Of a DNA stretch of 64,000 nucleotides, positions 1-11,903 are shown piece by piece (positions within the stretch are counted from its first letter, which is position 1; every line of letters begins with the position of its first letter). The stretch comes from Kalaharituber pfeilii (taxonomy: Eukaryota; Ascomycota; Pezizomycetes; Pezizales; Pezizaceae). The stretch lies in the NCBI GenBank assembly GCA_015179045.1, contig WHUZ01000109.1:62001-126000 (forward strand), given 5' to 3'. The notes beneath the pieces were generated by a model. That model did no database searches, was not told the DNA's origin, and was given only the letters and a program-made list of their open reading frames with translations. The translations under genes and the position numbers were made by a program.

Positions 1-1
1 A

Positions 2-460
2 GGAGGCCATGTCGAGGTTGTAAAGCAGCTTCTAGAAGCAGGAGCGGAGGTCAATGCCAGTGACGAAGATAAGCATACACCCTTGCACCAGGCTGCACAA
101 GGAGGCCATGTCGAGGTTGTAAAACAGCTTCTTGCAGCAGGGGCTGAGGTCAACAGACGCGATAATAAAGGCCAGACAGTCCTTATGCATGCAGCTTCAG
201 CTCCTTCGTGGGTGTCCCGAAATCGAAAGCGAGACGCTTTCGAAACTGTGAAAGCCCTATTGGCGAACAATGCCCTAGTGGGCCACGAAACCTGTCGTTC
301 AAACCATGGCTTCGATAAGCTACCGCATGATACCTCGCCATCTGAACTGGAAGCCAACGCAGGGGCCTTATGTTCAATTGCCTTGGCTGTTCGATACACA
401 AATCAGGAGATAGCAGAACTACTGGTGGAAGCATATCTGAACCAAGCTAATCGAGCCTGA
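2..460 (+). CDS. Ankyrin-repeat protein, C-terminal part (5' end outside window)
   Basis: The reading frame is open from base 2 to the TGA at 458-460, so the gene starts left of the window. It holds one partial and one full ankyrin repeat with the signature GGHVEVVKQLL-x-AGAEVN, then a looser tail of about 80 residues. The repeat period is 99 bp (33 codons) and the first 33 bases of the two units (1-33 and 100-132) differ at only one position. This implies recent duplication or gene conversion of repeat units, common in fungal STAND and ankyrin proteins. Ankyrin repeats bind protein partners. The effector domain, if any, lies upstream and cannot be seen, so no specific role is proposed. Confidence 0.8.
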   Translation, partial: GGHVEVVKQLLEAGAEVNASDEDKHTPLHQAAQGGHVEVVKQLLAAGAEVNRRDNKGQTVLMHAASAPSWVSRNRKRDAFETVKALLANNALVGHETCRSNHGFDKLPHDTSPSELEANAGALCSIALAVRYTNQEIAELLVEAYLNQANRA

Positions 461-584
461 GGAACTGGTGGGTATTGGGAATTCTACCGCAAGCCGCGAA
501 TGATAACAATATGTATGTATACACACCTCAATAATCACCTTGACAGCTTCCTAGCATTCTTACTTATTTTCCCTGATTTTTTGT

Positions 585-618
<34 letters not shown>

Positions 619-2018
619 GTTCAGTAATCGTGTGCGGAATTTCCCAGTTTCTCTTTTTGAATTTTGAATTTCATTTCGCGCTCAGACTAGTCAGCTCACT
701 TTCTCTTAACGAAGCTTGTTTTCATCTCAGAAACGCGGTACTTCGTGCCCCTACTAGTGTGTAAACCATAGCAATTGGCTTTTAAGAGACTACGGAAATC
801 ATACGAAACCACCGCCCATAACCAATTTCCTGACAAACAAGCAACTGTGTAAGATTTGGCCAATGGGTCAACCTATCCACGAATGTTACCGAATCGTTCG
901 AATTGTCGGATAGTTCAGCTTGCTTTTCACCAATGAATTGGTAAGCTACTATGACTCGTTACAACGACACAATATGGTCAAATTTACGGGTGGATATTCC
1001 CTCCCGGACAGGCCATGACAAGGGAGCAGTTTTCGTTTCCAACTGAATACGTAAAACAACCGGTATAAGCATGCATATTCGATATAAGCATATGACTCCC
1101 ACCCCCGCCATACAAAATGAGCTCAATTTCGATGTTAATTTTTCGCAAGATTAGAGGTTTTAAAATTTCTCATTCATTTATCAGCATTTGCTTATTTTCC
1201 TGTGCCTGTTATATATATACACTTGTAATGAGTTGAACACTCTACCGAATTAGGGGGCTTATAGATACGGGATCCCGTCTCATGATCAAAATATCACAGA
1301 GTTTCAGGGGGGGTTGATGCGAGAAAAGCGGAGAATTGAATTCCCGGAAGCCAGGAGAAAGTATCAGCAGCTTTAGAAGATCCCGATTTTATTTCCACTC
1401 TCCTCTTGAGATATCTACCTCCGCTTGTATTTACCCTTTAGGAACATACTCCACCGTATGCTTGTTACGAGGTTTCTTAGTCTGGCCGTGCCAACCAGAC
1501 TAGAGGTTTCTGATATTTCTAATGATGTAGGATACAAGAGGACACCATGGGAGGTATAGAATTAATCCAGTCGGGGATCGTGCCAACCAGACCAATTATT
1601 TAGGGCTTCAATCCGAGACAGCGAAGCGGGTTATCCAGAATCTTTTTAATACAGATTTTAGTATTCCGGCGCCCTGTCATGAAATTCTAGCGGAACCATG
1701 GCAACCTCTTTTTTTTTCCTTCATTTTTGTGTGGCTCTGAATCCTTAAGGCAATAGCGCGAGGAGACTCCAGCCATGGTGTTCGCGCGGTGCAATGCACC
1801 TTTGACAGTCCATCCAATGCAGTTTCTCCATCTTTTCCAGTAAATATGATATATGCATTTTCGTATTTTCACGATTATATTCTGGCGCCTAGTCTCGTAA
1901 CCAGACGCTGACTATCTAGCGCCCACACAACAGGACCTTTTGCATCTCAGCGGTAAAATTTTAACCCCAAACCAAAGTTATTATTGCATGAAAATTCCAA
2001 AAATGAAAATCATAGTTC
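461..2018. other. Intergenic, no gene seen
   Basis: No convincing coding sequence. It contains a long T run at about 588-617, a 25-bp palindromic micro-insertion at 1478-1502 (separate entry), a related word flanked by imperfect AATTA-type repeats at about 1567-1593, and GTCTCGTAACCAG at 1892-1904. The 61-codon minus-strand ORF at 1687-1872 has no recognisable features. Confidence 0.6.
1469..1511. repeat. 25-bp palindromic micro-insertion with 9-bp direct repeats
   Basis: GAGGTTTCT occurs at 1469-1477 and again at 1503-1511. Between them lie 25 bp that begin TAGTCTGG and end CCAGACTA, so the insert is an 8-bp inverted repeat around a 9-bp loop. This is the arrangement of a target duplication around a minute element or an excision remnant. 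Related words (GTGCCAACCAGAC; GTCTCGTAACCAG) recur elsewhere in the window. Confidence 0.6.
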
Positions 2019-2089
2019 TGCATCGACCGGGAGTCGAACCCGGGCCATTTGCTTGGAAGGCAAATATCCTACCGTTGGACCATCGATGC
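2019..2089 (-). tRNA. tRNA-Gly (anticodon TCC)
   Basis: On the minus strand this 71-nt sequence folds as a cloverleaf. The acceptor arms GCATCGA/TCGATGC pair over 7 bp. The anticodon stem TTTGC/GCAAA encloses the loop CTTCCAA, giving anticodon TCC (codon GGA). The T arm contains the B box GGTTCGACTCC. There is no intron. A short T run follows the 3' end on the coding strand, consistent with a pol III terminator. Confidence 0.95.
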
Positions 2090-2663
2090 AGTACTATGAT
2101 GCAATTTGAAAATGAACCTCATACAGTACTTAACGGTTGTGATGTCTCCAGACCAAGAAAAATCGCTTGGCAACTTCCCCGAGTTCCCAACACCGCCGAA
2201 CCGGGGAAACAAAAACTAAAAACCACACAGCGCCCTTTTCCGCACATTACAAACTTTTTTTTTGTCGGACTTGTCACCTTCTTGCGGGAACTCTATCACC
2301 TACTACCTTCGACCCTATGACAGACAATTGGTATGATACCCTAGATACAGCACTCGTATTCTATCCAATCTACACTGGAGCGGATATCAACACACCTCCC
2401 CCACGCGCCGGACTCCAGGTATCAACATAAATTACTTAACGTCGTGCCACAGCCGGCAGACCAGCTCTATAGCAGCGCTACTTTCTACGGTACTGTAGCA
2501 TACATAAGCGAAGAAGGGTGCCTGGGATCTCAGAGCTTACAAGTATTCGACAACTCGATCTGCGCCCCATCCTGAGGTCCATTCTAGACACGCTTAGTAA
2601 CGGGCAACTGTACCGTGGCATCATACTCAGAATCCCTGGCATACATCTCGATACAGTTACTGT

Positions 2664-3513
2664 ACAGTTTCTGTGAGAAAATGAATTTTGTGGATAACTC
2701 CATCACTTCTTGAGAAGTTTTCTTGGTATGCTTCTCACATTTTGAATAAGATAAAATATTGATATTCAAGTGTCCTACTGCTTTTATCAAATTTAATTCA
2801 GGTGTAATAAGTGGAATTCAATACCAGTGATATCACAGCGAAAATATATGCCAAGCCTATGCCAATTTATCGTACAAATTTCATGAATCATAAATTCCTT
2901 CAAAGCAACATATATGACGAAGCGAAGGTGTGGAATATGAAGAATAGTCCTTAATTTAACTGCTCTACAAGTTGCATACAAATTCTATTCTGGTGGTTGA
3001 GATATATGTTGTCGCGCACGGTCAGTTTTGGTGTAAAATGTGTGTCGGGACGTGGTGCAAGTCGAGTTGTGGTGAATTACAGTATGCAATAATTGTGTAG
3101 GAAAACTACCTGAAATGGCAATTTGATGTATGAATTAGGCATTAAACAACATTGCGCCAATTGAAGCACTAATTAACAAGAGGCCTATTGGGGAGACTCT
3201 CTAGCCATAATTTTATAGCCATTATGGTGGGCGTTGAAGGGAGGTTGTGCATTCAATCCCCCAGTTCACTTTGTATGGGAATTCCATATAAATGCATGCC
3301 AAGACATCAATGAAAAAACTCTGGTGCCATTAATTAACCATAATGTCGCAAATAGAGGTATTGAAGGTGAAGAATAACCCGTTATTTAGCTTCCCTGAAG
3401 TGTGCATACAAAATTCTATTCTGGCGGTTGAGATATATGATGTCGTGCACGGTCAGTTTTGGTGTAAAATGTGTGTCGGGACGTGGTGCACGTCGGGTTG
3501 TGGTAAAAGACAG
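2664..3513. mobile_element. Rearranged copy of the 862-bp TIR element (two half-elements)
   Basis: Bases 2664-3082 match the right half of the element at 11904-12765 in direct orientation and end in its terminal repeat (next to TA at 3083-3084). Bases 3085-3513 match the left half as reverse complement and again end in the terminal repeat, next to TA at 3514-3515. The order is therefore right half followed by inverted left half, with both outer termini facing right. It is more diverged than the 11.9 kb copy. No transposase is visible, so it is non-autonomous. A T run (about 3531-3546) follows. Confidence 0.6.
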
Positions 3514-3515
3514 TA

Positions 3516-5053
3516 TCTATCAATCCGATCTTTTTTTTTTTTTTTCATCTGATTACTGTCACTACAAACAAAATCTTTGGGTCTTGAAAAAATAAATCCA
3601 GCCAAAAAAAAACAAAAAAAGATACGGTAGTGATTTAATACGTCCAGTAAGTAATATAAATCTATCATACCCTAGAAAACTGCCAGTCCCCTGTTCTCGT
3701 ACCCAGACTGGCACTGGTTGCTGCCAAGGGGTGCAAAGACCCACTATCTCAGAATCTGATATGCAAAAGTTCAGCCTTCCGGACTTGCATTGGGGGTTAG
3801 CTACGGAGAACAAGATGTTCTTTGTCCCGAGAGAGACGAAATATTAGCAAAGTAAAAAATAAAACAAACAAAGAATAGTTCCGCAATAAAAATATGTGTT
3901 TATCGAAAACACGTTCCTGATCCATTGGCTCTTCATTCGTTTCCTAAACATCAACCCTGTCAACTATGCATAGAATCCAGTCGCCCGATGATCATACCCT
4001 GCCGATCTCATTCGTTGCCCCGCTTAAAAGTAAGTATGCATACGTCCTAGTCTGGTTGCACCAGTGCGTCCGCGTACCCCACCCCAGCCCCGCCCAAGCC
4101 CACCCCACGCCACCTTCAACAGCAACGGCGCAACACCCGCAAACACATCTGCTCATCTCATATCAACAAACAACCTCCTCACGTCCCTCCATCGCACATT
4201 CCATCAAATCCCCATGCCTCCGTCGCAACCCCCCACGCGCAGCGTCCCTCCAGCGCCCTAGGAGAGCCAGCGACAGAACACGTGCCAGCATAACCACATA
4301 CCTATCGCGATGCAAATCGGACCAGAGACACCATCATGCACGGCAACACACAGGTGCGCACACCCCGCGGCAACGCGAATATTAATATCAAATCCCGCAT
4401 CCAGGTCTCTGCAGACAGCGATACCCGATAAGCATACCGTGGCTCGCAGCACCAGCCTCATTGGACATGAGCCGGAGAAATCAATATTGATGCCAGGACA
4501 TGGACCCATGCACAGTCAAGCTTTCCCCGGTCGGCTCAAGCACCAAGATTCGGCAGGGGAGCCGATCTATGTGCACCAGCGCGGTGTCCAGGGATGCACA
4601 GGTCCTACTATGACTTCCGTACCTGTCATTGACCTTGTTCCTGAAAGACTTCTCGCACGTGGTAGTGATGCTTGCGATACTGTTCGCGATCTCGCACGGG
4701 AGTCGAGTTGCGAGGTGTCACAATCTGTGTGCCGAGTCTCCCGATACTGCGAACGTGATCATGATTGTGACACCCCCTCCATGAACAGTTCACACTCCCA
4801 TAAATATTATTATACATCCTCGCCACCTTCCCCACCTCCGCACACCGGCTCCTGCCCCTCTCGCAGCCAAATACATTCGCTCTTACTCCGGCTGCTCGTA
4901 TCCGCACACATACGAGTTCTGCTTTCCCTCTTTCTTCTCAGTGCCTTTCCCTTTGTCTCTTTTGTCTCGGGAAGCCACTTGACCCATTCCCACCACCACC
5001 ACCACCACCACCCCCACCACCAGCATCGAAGTTTTCCCCTGCAAGCCATCACC
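3516..5053. promoter_or_regulatory. Upstream region of the phytase-like gene
   Basis: No separate gene is recognised. The frame of the downstream gene is open back to about 4310, but that part lacks domain-like sequence and I treat it as untranslated or chance. An AT-rich TATA-like patch lies near 4800-4817 and a CT-rich stretch at about 4820-4970, a common make-up around fungal transcription starts. A CAC/CCA microsatellite occupies about 4989-5025, just before the start codon. TAGTCTGGTTG at 4050-4060 resembles the micro-insert word. Confidence 0.4.
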
Positions 5054-7658
5054 ATGCGGGCATCATGCCTCGTACCCCCCCTCCTTTCCCTGATCCTCCT
5101 CCCCACCTGCATCGCCTCCACTCCGCTCACCGTCACCCTTTCCCTCTCCTCCCGCACAACCCCAATCGAAGCCGACAAGGCTGCTGTCTACTATCCTCCC
5201 GATGGCACCTCCCCATCTGAGTTCCTCTTCCTCGGCAACGACGGCAGCGCCGCCACCGGTGGCTTCCGGGCCTGGACGCTCTCGGTAAACGCCACTAGTA
5301 GCGATATGGTCGAAGCTGGTCGTTTCTTCACCCGCCGCACCAAGCTCGTCAACATCCTCTACGACCTCGACGGCTCCGGTACCGACTGGGCCCTTACCCT
5401 CTCGCAAGTCGACTCCAAATTCCGCTTCTTCCAGCTCCCGGAGGTCACATATGTATCCGGTAGCGCTCCCGCCGGCGCCCCCACCGACGATAAAGTCCTT
5501 CTCGGTGACTGGTCGTCGCTGTGCCCCTGGCGCAGCCCCGACACCGGAAACACATACCTCTACGTATTCGGCAAACGCGAAGTCCAAGTCGTCATGGTCC
5601 GGGGCCGCAAGAGCGCCGCAGCGCCGGAGGTGGTCGAGGTGACGCAGTTCAAGGTGCCCGTCGAAGCCGCCGCATGCGCAGTCACAGAGCAGGGGACGGT
5701 TTACTTTGGCGGCGGCACGGGCGGGGTCGTGTATGCGTTTGCAGCGCGGGACTCTGTGGAGGCGCCGAAGGTGAAGCAGGTCGGCACTGCGGAGGATGAC
5801 GTGGTTGGCCTGGTAGTGTATCACGGTCGGAATGAACTATTACTCGTCGGCACGGAGGAGAAAATAGATATCTTTTCCCTAGATTGCACCTCCGACGGCA
5901 CGCAAGGTCTCGACGCACATCTTGCGACTCTACGGAAGCCGGAGAACGTGGATTCACTGAAAGATTTTACGATTTTGCAAGCGCCGGTTCCTGGGTCGGA
6001 TTTCGTGGATGGACTACTCTGGTACGGCGCCGAGGGGGAAAACGCGCAGGGTGACGACGAGGAATTTTTTGGCCTGAGCCCGCTCGCGGGGTTACGCAGC
6101 GTCGGGGTAGGTGGAGACAGCGGCACAGCCTGGAACCCCCGGTCACATGTCTGCGACTCCTCCAGCGCCCTCTGCGGAAAAAGCAGGACAAACAAAAAAA
6201 CCCAGAACAGGTGCTGCCGCCCAGACACATGCCCGCGCCTCCGTAACTGCTCCAACAATGGCTTCTGCCCGTCCTCCTTCAAACACAGGGCATGCGCGTG
6301 CTTCTCCGGTTCCACCGGCCCCACATGCGCGAAGCCGCAATGCCCAAACAACTGCTCCGGCGCCGCCCACGGAAAGTGCGTCGCTCCGTCGACCTGCGTC
6401 TGCGTGCCTCCGTGGACGGGTCCCGCGTGCGCGACGCTCGCCGTGCCGGCAAAGTTCGAGACGGAGACGGTCGGGGGGGAGGACGGAGACGACCCGGCGG
6501 TCTGGATCCATCCGGATCCGCAGCGCAGAGGGGAAAGTCGGATTCTGGGGACTCTGAAGAGTAAGGTGGGAGAGGGCATCGGGGTATGGGATTTGCATGG
6601 TAATGCGGTCGGATGGGGGGAGGCAAGAGAGCCGAATAATGTGGACGTCGCGTATGGAATTACCGTGGAGGAGTCGGATGGAGAGAAGGTGGACGTGGCG
6701 GTGGCTGCGTGTAGGGGCGACGACACCATTTGGTTAGTTTCGTCACTATATCTTGCTTAAATCATCTGTTTCGATTACTTTGGTGATGTTGTGTTAAATC
6801 TTATACTAACCAGAATGTGACCTCAACAGCATGTTCCTCATCTCCCCCACCGACGGTGCCCTGACCCCCCTCCCTCCCCAACCACTGCCGGAGGGCTTCA
6901 TTCCATACGGCTCCTGTGTGTACCACTCGCAGCAGCCGCCCTCTTACCACCCATACGTCCTCATCAACTCCAAGACCGGCAAGTACCTGCAATACCTCCT
7001 GCAGCTCCAGCGTCCTGCAAACTCCACCACCATTCAACATGTCCTGACCCTCGTGCGGACCTTCACCATCGGCGACGGCACCTCCCAACCTGAAGCGTGT
7101 GTCGTGGACGACGAGAACGCGCTGCTGTTCGCCGGCGAGGAGGCTGCAGGCATATGGGTATTCCCCGCGGAGCCCACCAACACCACTGCGCCGTACCTTT
7201 TGGATTCCGTAGCGTCCCCGCAACCCGGGTCCGCGATAGCCGCAGACATCGAGGGCATCGCGTTGGTGCACGGGCCCACTCGCGCGACGGGGTACCTCAT
7301 CGTCTCTGCGCAGGGCACATCCACGTACCTAGTCTACGACCGCGCGTATCCGCACACATACCGCTTCGCGTTCAGCATCCCCGAAAGCCGTGGAGTGGAT
7401 GAGGTGACGAACACGGACGGCGTGGCTGCGGTGGGTGCCGCGCTGGGCGAGGAGTGGCCGCTGGGAGTCGTGGTGGTGCATGATGACGTGAATGAGGTCC
7501 CTGGCGGAGAGGGGGCGGATGAAGGGGGCGCGAGCTTTAAGATTGTGAGTGGGGAGGAGGTGTGGGGGAATGCGGTGTGGCAAGGGGTGGAGGGGGCAAA
7601 CTGGAGGGAGAATATAGATACTAGCTGGGATCCGCGCGCGGCGCCGGGGAGGAGTTAG
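5054..7658 (+). CDS. Secreted beta-propeller phytase-like protein with EGF-like modules
   Basis: Exons 5054-6732 and 6830-7658 flank a 97-bp GT-AG intron with a CTAAC branch site, giving 835 aa. The ATG in CACCATG is chosen because it begins a clean signal peptide (about residues 1-23). Domain order: an N-terminal beta-propeller-like half (about 25-360), a cysteine-rich segment of EGF-like spacing (about 382-460), then a C-terminal phytase-type propeller starting at GDDPAVWIHPD and including GEEAAGIW, DIEGIAL and a late VVVVHDDVN strand. Beta-propeller phytases release phosphate from phytate in a calcium-dependent way. This tandem layout, with the first half more diverged, occurs in fungal 3-phytase-like proteins. 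The product is likely extracellular. The family assignment is from motif memory; activity is inferred. Coding is GC-rich, unlike the AT-rich flanks. Confidence 0.8.
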
Positions 7659-9080
7659 GGAAGTGTGTTGAGGGTGGTTATTGGGGGGGGCGTGAGTTGC
7701 CCACTTGAGTCTTTGTACTTTTTTTTTTCGGAAAAAAAAAACAAAATAGATAGATAAATAGAAGTGTCAAGGTAGCAAAACGTGCTCGTATCAAAAAATC
7801 CGTTGTACATCCCATACAGATATCCCTCGCAAACCAAGCACCTGAGTAAACAGAATTTGAGGACGAACGGTGATATTATGTTGCATGTTGTTGTGCCATG
7901 TGCAGGCCCGCTACACCATTAAGGTTCTGTGGTTTATACATGGCCCCGGGGTATCTAACTTCGGATTCAAAGGTATGAATATATGTATGTTTGATATACA
8001 GGTCCCTGGGGTTGCGCCAGAGACATCGTAAAGACGGGGTGGGGGGGGGAGAGTATATGGAGCGGCTTGAGTTCCGGAGATGCAATTGGGGATACATACA
8101 GGTAACGATTCTGTCCCGTAGCGTAATTATGCTTTCATTGCAAGTTTATATGTTAAATTTCAGCGACTACATATTTTCAAAAGTTGGATACTAGCTCTAA
8201 ACCGATCAACCACGAGCAGATGCCCCTGAACTACCGTTCTTATCCAGAATCCAAGGTCTATAAGTTTATCCGCACTCTTTCGTCCCCGGTGATGAATTCC
8301 TCATCGCAATCGCTAATTCTGGGAAATTTCAAGCAACAGTTATGCAGGACGCAAGGTAGCCCGGAATGTGATCGACAGAGAATCGGAAACGGGAATTGTG
8401 CACGGACCTCGGGTATTAGTTACCGGGAAGGAGAAAACAACACTGTGGTAGTGGCAGAGTAGGCATTGGGCTCATGGTTTATTGACAGTGAGTTACTAGT
8501 AGGTCCAATGTTTAGTGTGGATTATGTGATGCTCGTTTTTATCTGTCTGAGATGTTCTATCTCCGCGCATTTTACTGTAGTTCCGTGTCTGGGCGGGGAC
8601 TCGGCGGGGCAGCGTGGAAAAAAAGTAAATCAAAAAATAATTCAGAGGAGGAAATTGGCGGATTGATACGAAAAATTACCGTATACCGTATGGCTTTGAT
8701 TTGAGCAAAAATAGGAAAAGAAAAAAAAAAAAAGAAGAAAAAGAAAAAAGGAAAAAAGGTAGTTAAGTAAATGAATTAAATTAGAAATTAAGTAGAAGAA
8801 ATAAAGAATAAATACATAAATAAAGTTAGAGTAAAATAAAAATTAAAAAATGGAATCAGATTAGAATAAAATAAAATAATATCAAATGAAATAAAATAAT
8901 AAGATGAAATGAAATGAAAGGAAAAATTAGAAAATATGAATTCTCCACATGAGATTGGATACCTCTCATGCTGATTAAATCCGGTCGTCGTCGAAGTCCC
9001 GTAATACGCAATATATCCCCTCCGGGATGGGTATATTGATAAACAAGCTAAGTACCGAACATCATAACAACACGCAAATT
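7659..9080. other. Intergenic between convergent genes; cytosine-depleted tract
   Basis: This is the shared 3' flank of the phytase-like gene (+) and the membrane-protein gene (-). No gene is seen; the ORFs at 8184-8462 and 8466-8666 lack domain-like sequence. From about 8706 to 8936 the plus strand is almost free of C (I count about four in 230 bases) and consists of A, G and T, with A runs near its start. It probably forms the 3' UTR or terminator region of the minus-strand gene. Confidence 0.5.
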
Positions 9081-11136
9081 TCAACAACAAAACTTCGGCT
9101 TCTCCCAAGGATAATGCACTCTTGCCCTGCATTCCGCCTGCCTATTCTCGCACCCCCACCACGCCATCTCTCCCTTCTCCGCCTTAATCCTGCCCCTGCA
9201 CTTCGCGCACTCTATCGCCAGTCTTTTCTTCGCCCACTCCCATCTCATCTGGTACAATTTCATCGGCTGCCCGCGCAGCTCGTTACACCAGTTGCACAGT
9301 TCGATGATTCCGATCACGGAGGCGGGTATGTGAGATGCATGCTCGGTGGACCAGAGTCGGAAGGGGCCTGGACGGTAGGATGGGGGAAGGAAGAAGTTCA
9401 TGGGGGAGTAGTTCTCGCAGAAGAGGGAGCGGAAGCAGGGGGAGCAGTAGGTTTTGCATTCGGCGAGGTGGTAGTTGATGTACGGGTTCGTACAACCCTA
9501 TGTACGCGATATTAATCATTAGGTCATTCCTGTGATAAACAGAAGTGGGGATTGTTCGATCACAATTTCATGCTCCGTATGAACTCAGAAGGAAGCAACG
9601 TCCTAGTATTTCTTAATGCACTTACTTTACAGATTTTGCCCCAACACACCCAGCATTCCTTCTTCGACTGCGCCTCATCAGCTGCTAGTGCGGCCTGAAT
9701 TTCGGCCTCATCCTTGTCTTGTTCTCTACACGTCAGATTCTTGATCATATTCCCACTCAGAGACCCCAACAGCGCGCCCCTGACGTCGCGAGAAACAAGC
9801 ATTAATCTCTTGAGGTCCATATAGTGGCATTCCATGGCGATGGTTCTCGCGCATTCGTAGTTGGAGAGAACTCGAAGTAGATACTGCTCTGTCGGGCTAC
9901 GTTGGGATTGTGATGGAGGGTGAATTGCGGCAGCGCCAGGAGCTGTGGGCATGGTTCCCTCTTCCGCCCTACGTAGGGTTCCGAGCTCAATTTCCGTCGC
10001 TGCGGGAGCCTGAGCCGTCGAGGCTGTAGCTGTGCGCGTATTTGACTTGCCCTTAGCCCAGTATCTGCGGAGCCCTATTTTGTACTTTCCTAATACCGCA
10101 TTGGTGTCCTGTATATTGTTGTTTTGTACTAGCGCTGCACTGTCTCGGCCAACTGCAATTTTCGCATGCATCTCGTCTTTCCAGTATATTTCTTCCTGGA
10201 TCTTCCTCTCTATGCTCCTTATCCACACTCGTATAGTACTTAAGTAATTACTGATAGAAATCGACATCATGTTCTGCCACAACACAGACAGCACCATAGT
10301 CGGAAAAACCAAAGTTATGACGACCGCCCAAATAACCGTCTTCACAATGTTGGCAACAATTCTTTTCACACGTTTCGTGGGTGCCGGTCGGTCGACGATG
10401 TCGAGAATGAAGGTTTGGGACAAGAGGAGCCAGACCGAGCTGAGGAAGCAGAGCACGCTAAGAACGATACCAGTAGGGCAAATTAGTCTCGATTACCGAG
10501 GACGAAATGTTAAACATCTTGTATTGCTATACGCACGACATGGCAACCTCAATCCTCCAGTGTCTCACCATACCACGACATACACCTTCCCATCCATCCG
10601 TTTTCGAGCTTCTGCTCAGCATCTTCATATACCACCGACGGTCCTGTTCGCCATGACACAACCGTCCATGGGGGGGACTTGGAAGAAGGTCGGCCTGAAC
10701 CCGTGCAGTTACAGCCAAGGCTGCGCCCAACACGAAGTCCGAGGCAATGGTGCCGTAGAATCGGTGTGTCGTATGCTTCTTAGCTCTTACAAGTTTTATG
10801 CAGTGGCACAAAGAGTAGCATGAGTAGAGGATCCCAAGGGTGCCCTGCTCACAAGTGCGATACATGTATGCATTCACATGAGTTAGCTATCATAATATGT
10901 TCATGATGACTGTATTCGAGATTGGGATGCTGACGCACGCAAAGTGACTCCAATATAATCCCCGCCAGAAGCCTGCTCGGGCTTGGGTCGCTTAACGACC
11001 AGTAGTACATGTCCATATGCTTCCTGAACTTATCGACATTCGAATAGCCATGATACGTTATTGGGATCAGGAAAACGAACAGGAGGATGCGATATATATA
11101 TATGGGGCCTATAGTTGATTGGTCATGGTCCTGCAT
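9081..11136 (-). CDS. Multi-pass membrane protein with cysteine-rich C-terminal tail (unrecognised)
   Basis: Four exons read on the minus strand: 11136-10939, 10844-10537, 10457-9626 and 9497-9081, with GT-AG introns. Lengths 198+308+832+417 sum to 585 codons with consistent phases, which supports the model. The acceptor of exon 2 could lie 3 bp earlier. Hydrophobic segments lie near residues 12-28, 67-85, 98-116, 170-190 and 200-228. A charged and Ala/Pro-rich cytosolic-looking linker follows (about 245-330). Around the last junction comes a cysteine cluster CWVCWGKICKGC, then C-x3-YCSPC, LFC, LCNWC and CAKC, spacing that suggests zinc binding. I do not recognise the family. A membrane-anchored protein with a zinc-binding tail is as far as the sequence goes. 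The extreme 3' exon has little similarity to transposon proteins, so it looks like a host gene. Confidence 0.7.
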
Positions 11137-11901
11137 CGTGCACTAGAGCCTAGGCGATGCGAACTATAGTGGGCGGCGAGGTCTGAGATATAACCTCACC
11201 CCTAGTCGATAGCTACAGCCGGTGGATACGGGCAGAGGCTGGGCGACCTAACTTGAGAGAGAAAGGCCACCGAGTTTAACGCAACATGCGCTTCAGGGGC
11301 AGCCTGCTTTAGTACGCGTATCTTGACCTGTCGCGGCACCAATATCGCTCCAACGGTGATCAAAGGCTTTGTCTCTTGTCGGCAATACTAAGCGTGCGGG
11401 TAACCTCAGTAGGCGATAACTCGTCTGATTTGAGGCCGTGTCGACAGTACCGCGGTCGGCTTGACTCAACACTGATGATCTGATTGATCCTATCCTCAGC
11501 GGAAAAGGAGGAAAATGTCTGGCCAACCGAATTTTGAGCCCTTCTTGATTAGAATCAAATGAGGGTTGATTTGGAGATGCAGTGCGTTGGCAGCACGTGC
11601 TAAGGTGGGGTGTGTGCATACGGCTGAATTTTACGGGAGTACGAGCACGGGGATGGTTACACACACTAGTTCAGTCAAACCATGACAATACTATTAATAG
11701 TACCCCACTATGACGACTCGTTTGATGGCCTACTTTACGATTTCTACAATTTATTCCGGAAACGATCGGTGACCGCCTCTTGGTAAAAAGAAAAAAAAAT
11801 ACATCTCCAGCAGTTTGCATGCTAATGATACAGAATAAAAGTCACAAACACAATGATGCCGGCGGAATAATATTTGCCTTGTTCTATCACATGATATCCA
11901 G
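11137..11901. other. Intergenic, no gene seen
   Basis: Upstream side of the membrane-protein gene. The 123-codon minus ORF at 11293-11664 has no recognisable domain or codon pattern and is not called. Nothing else stands out before the TIR element. Confidence 0.4.
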
Positions 11902-11903
11902 TA

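Noticed and set aside
4310..5053. Open frame extending the phytase-like gene 248 codons upstream
   Set aside because: It lacks domain-like sequence, includes a CAC microsatellite translating to poly-His, and the ATG at 5054 begins a proper signal peptide.
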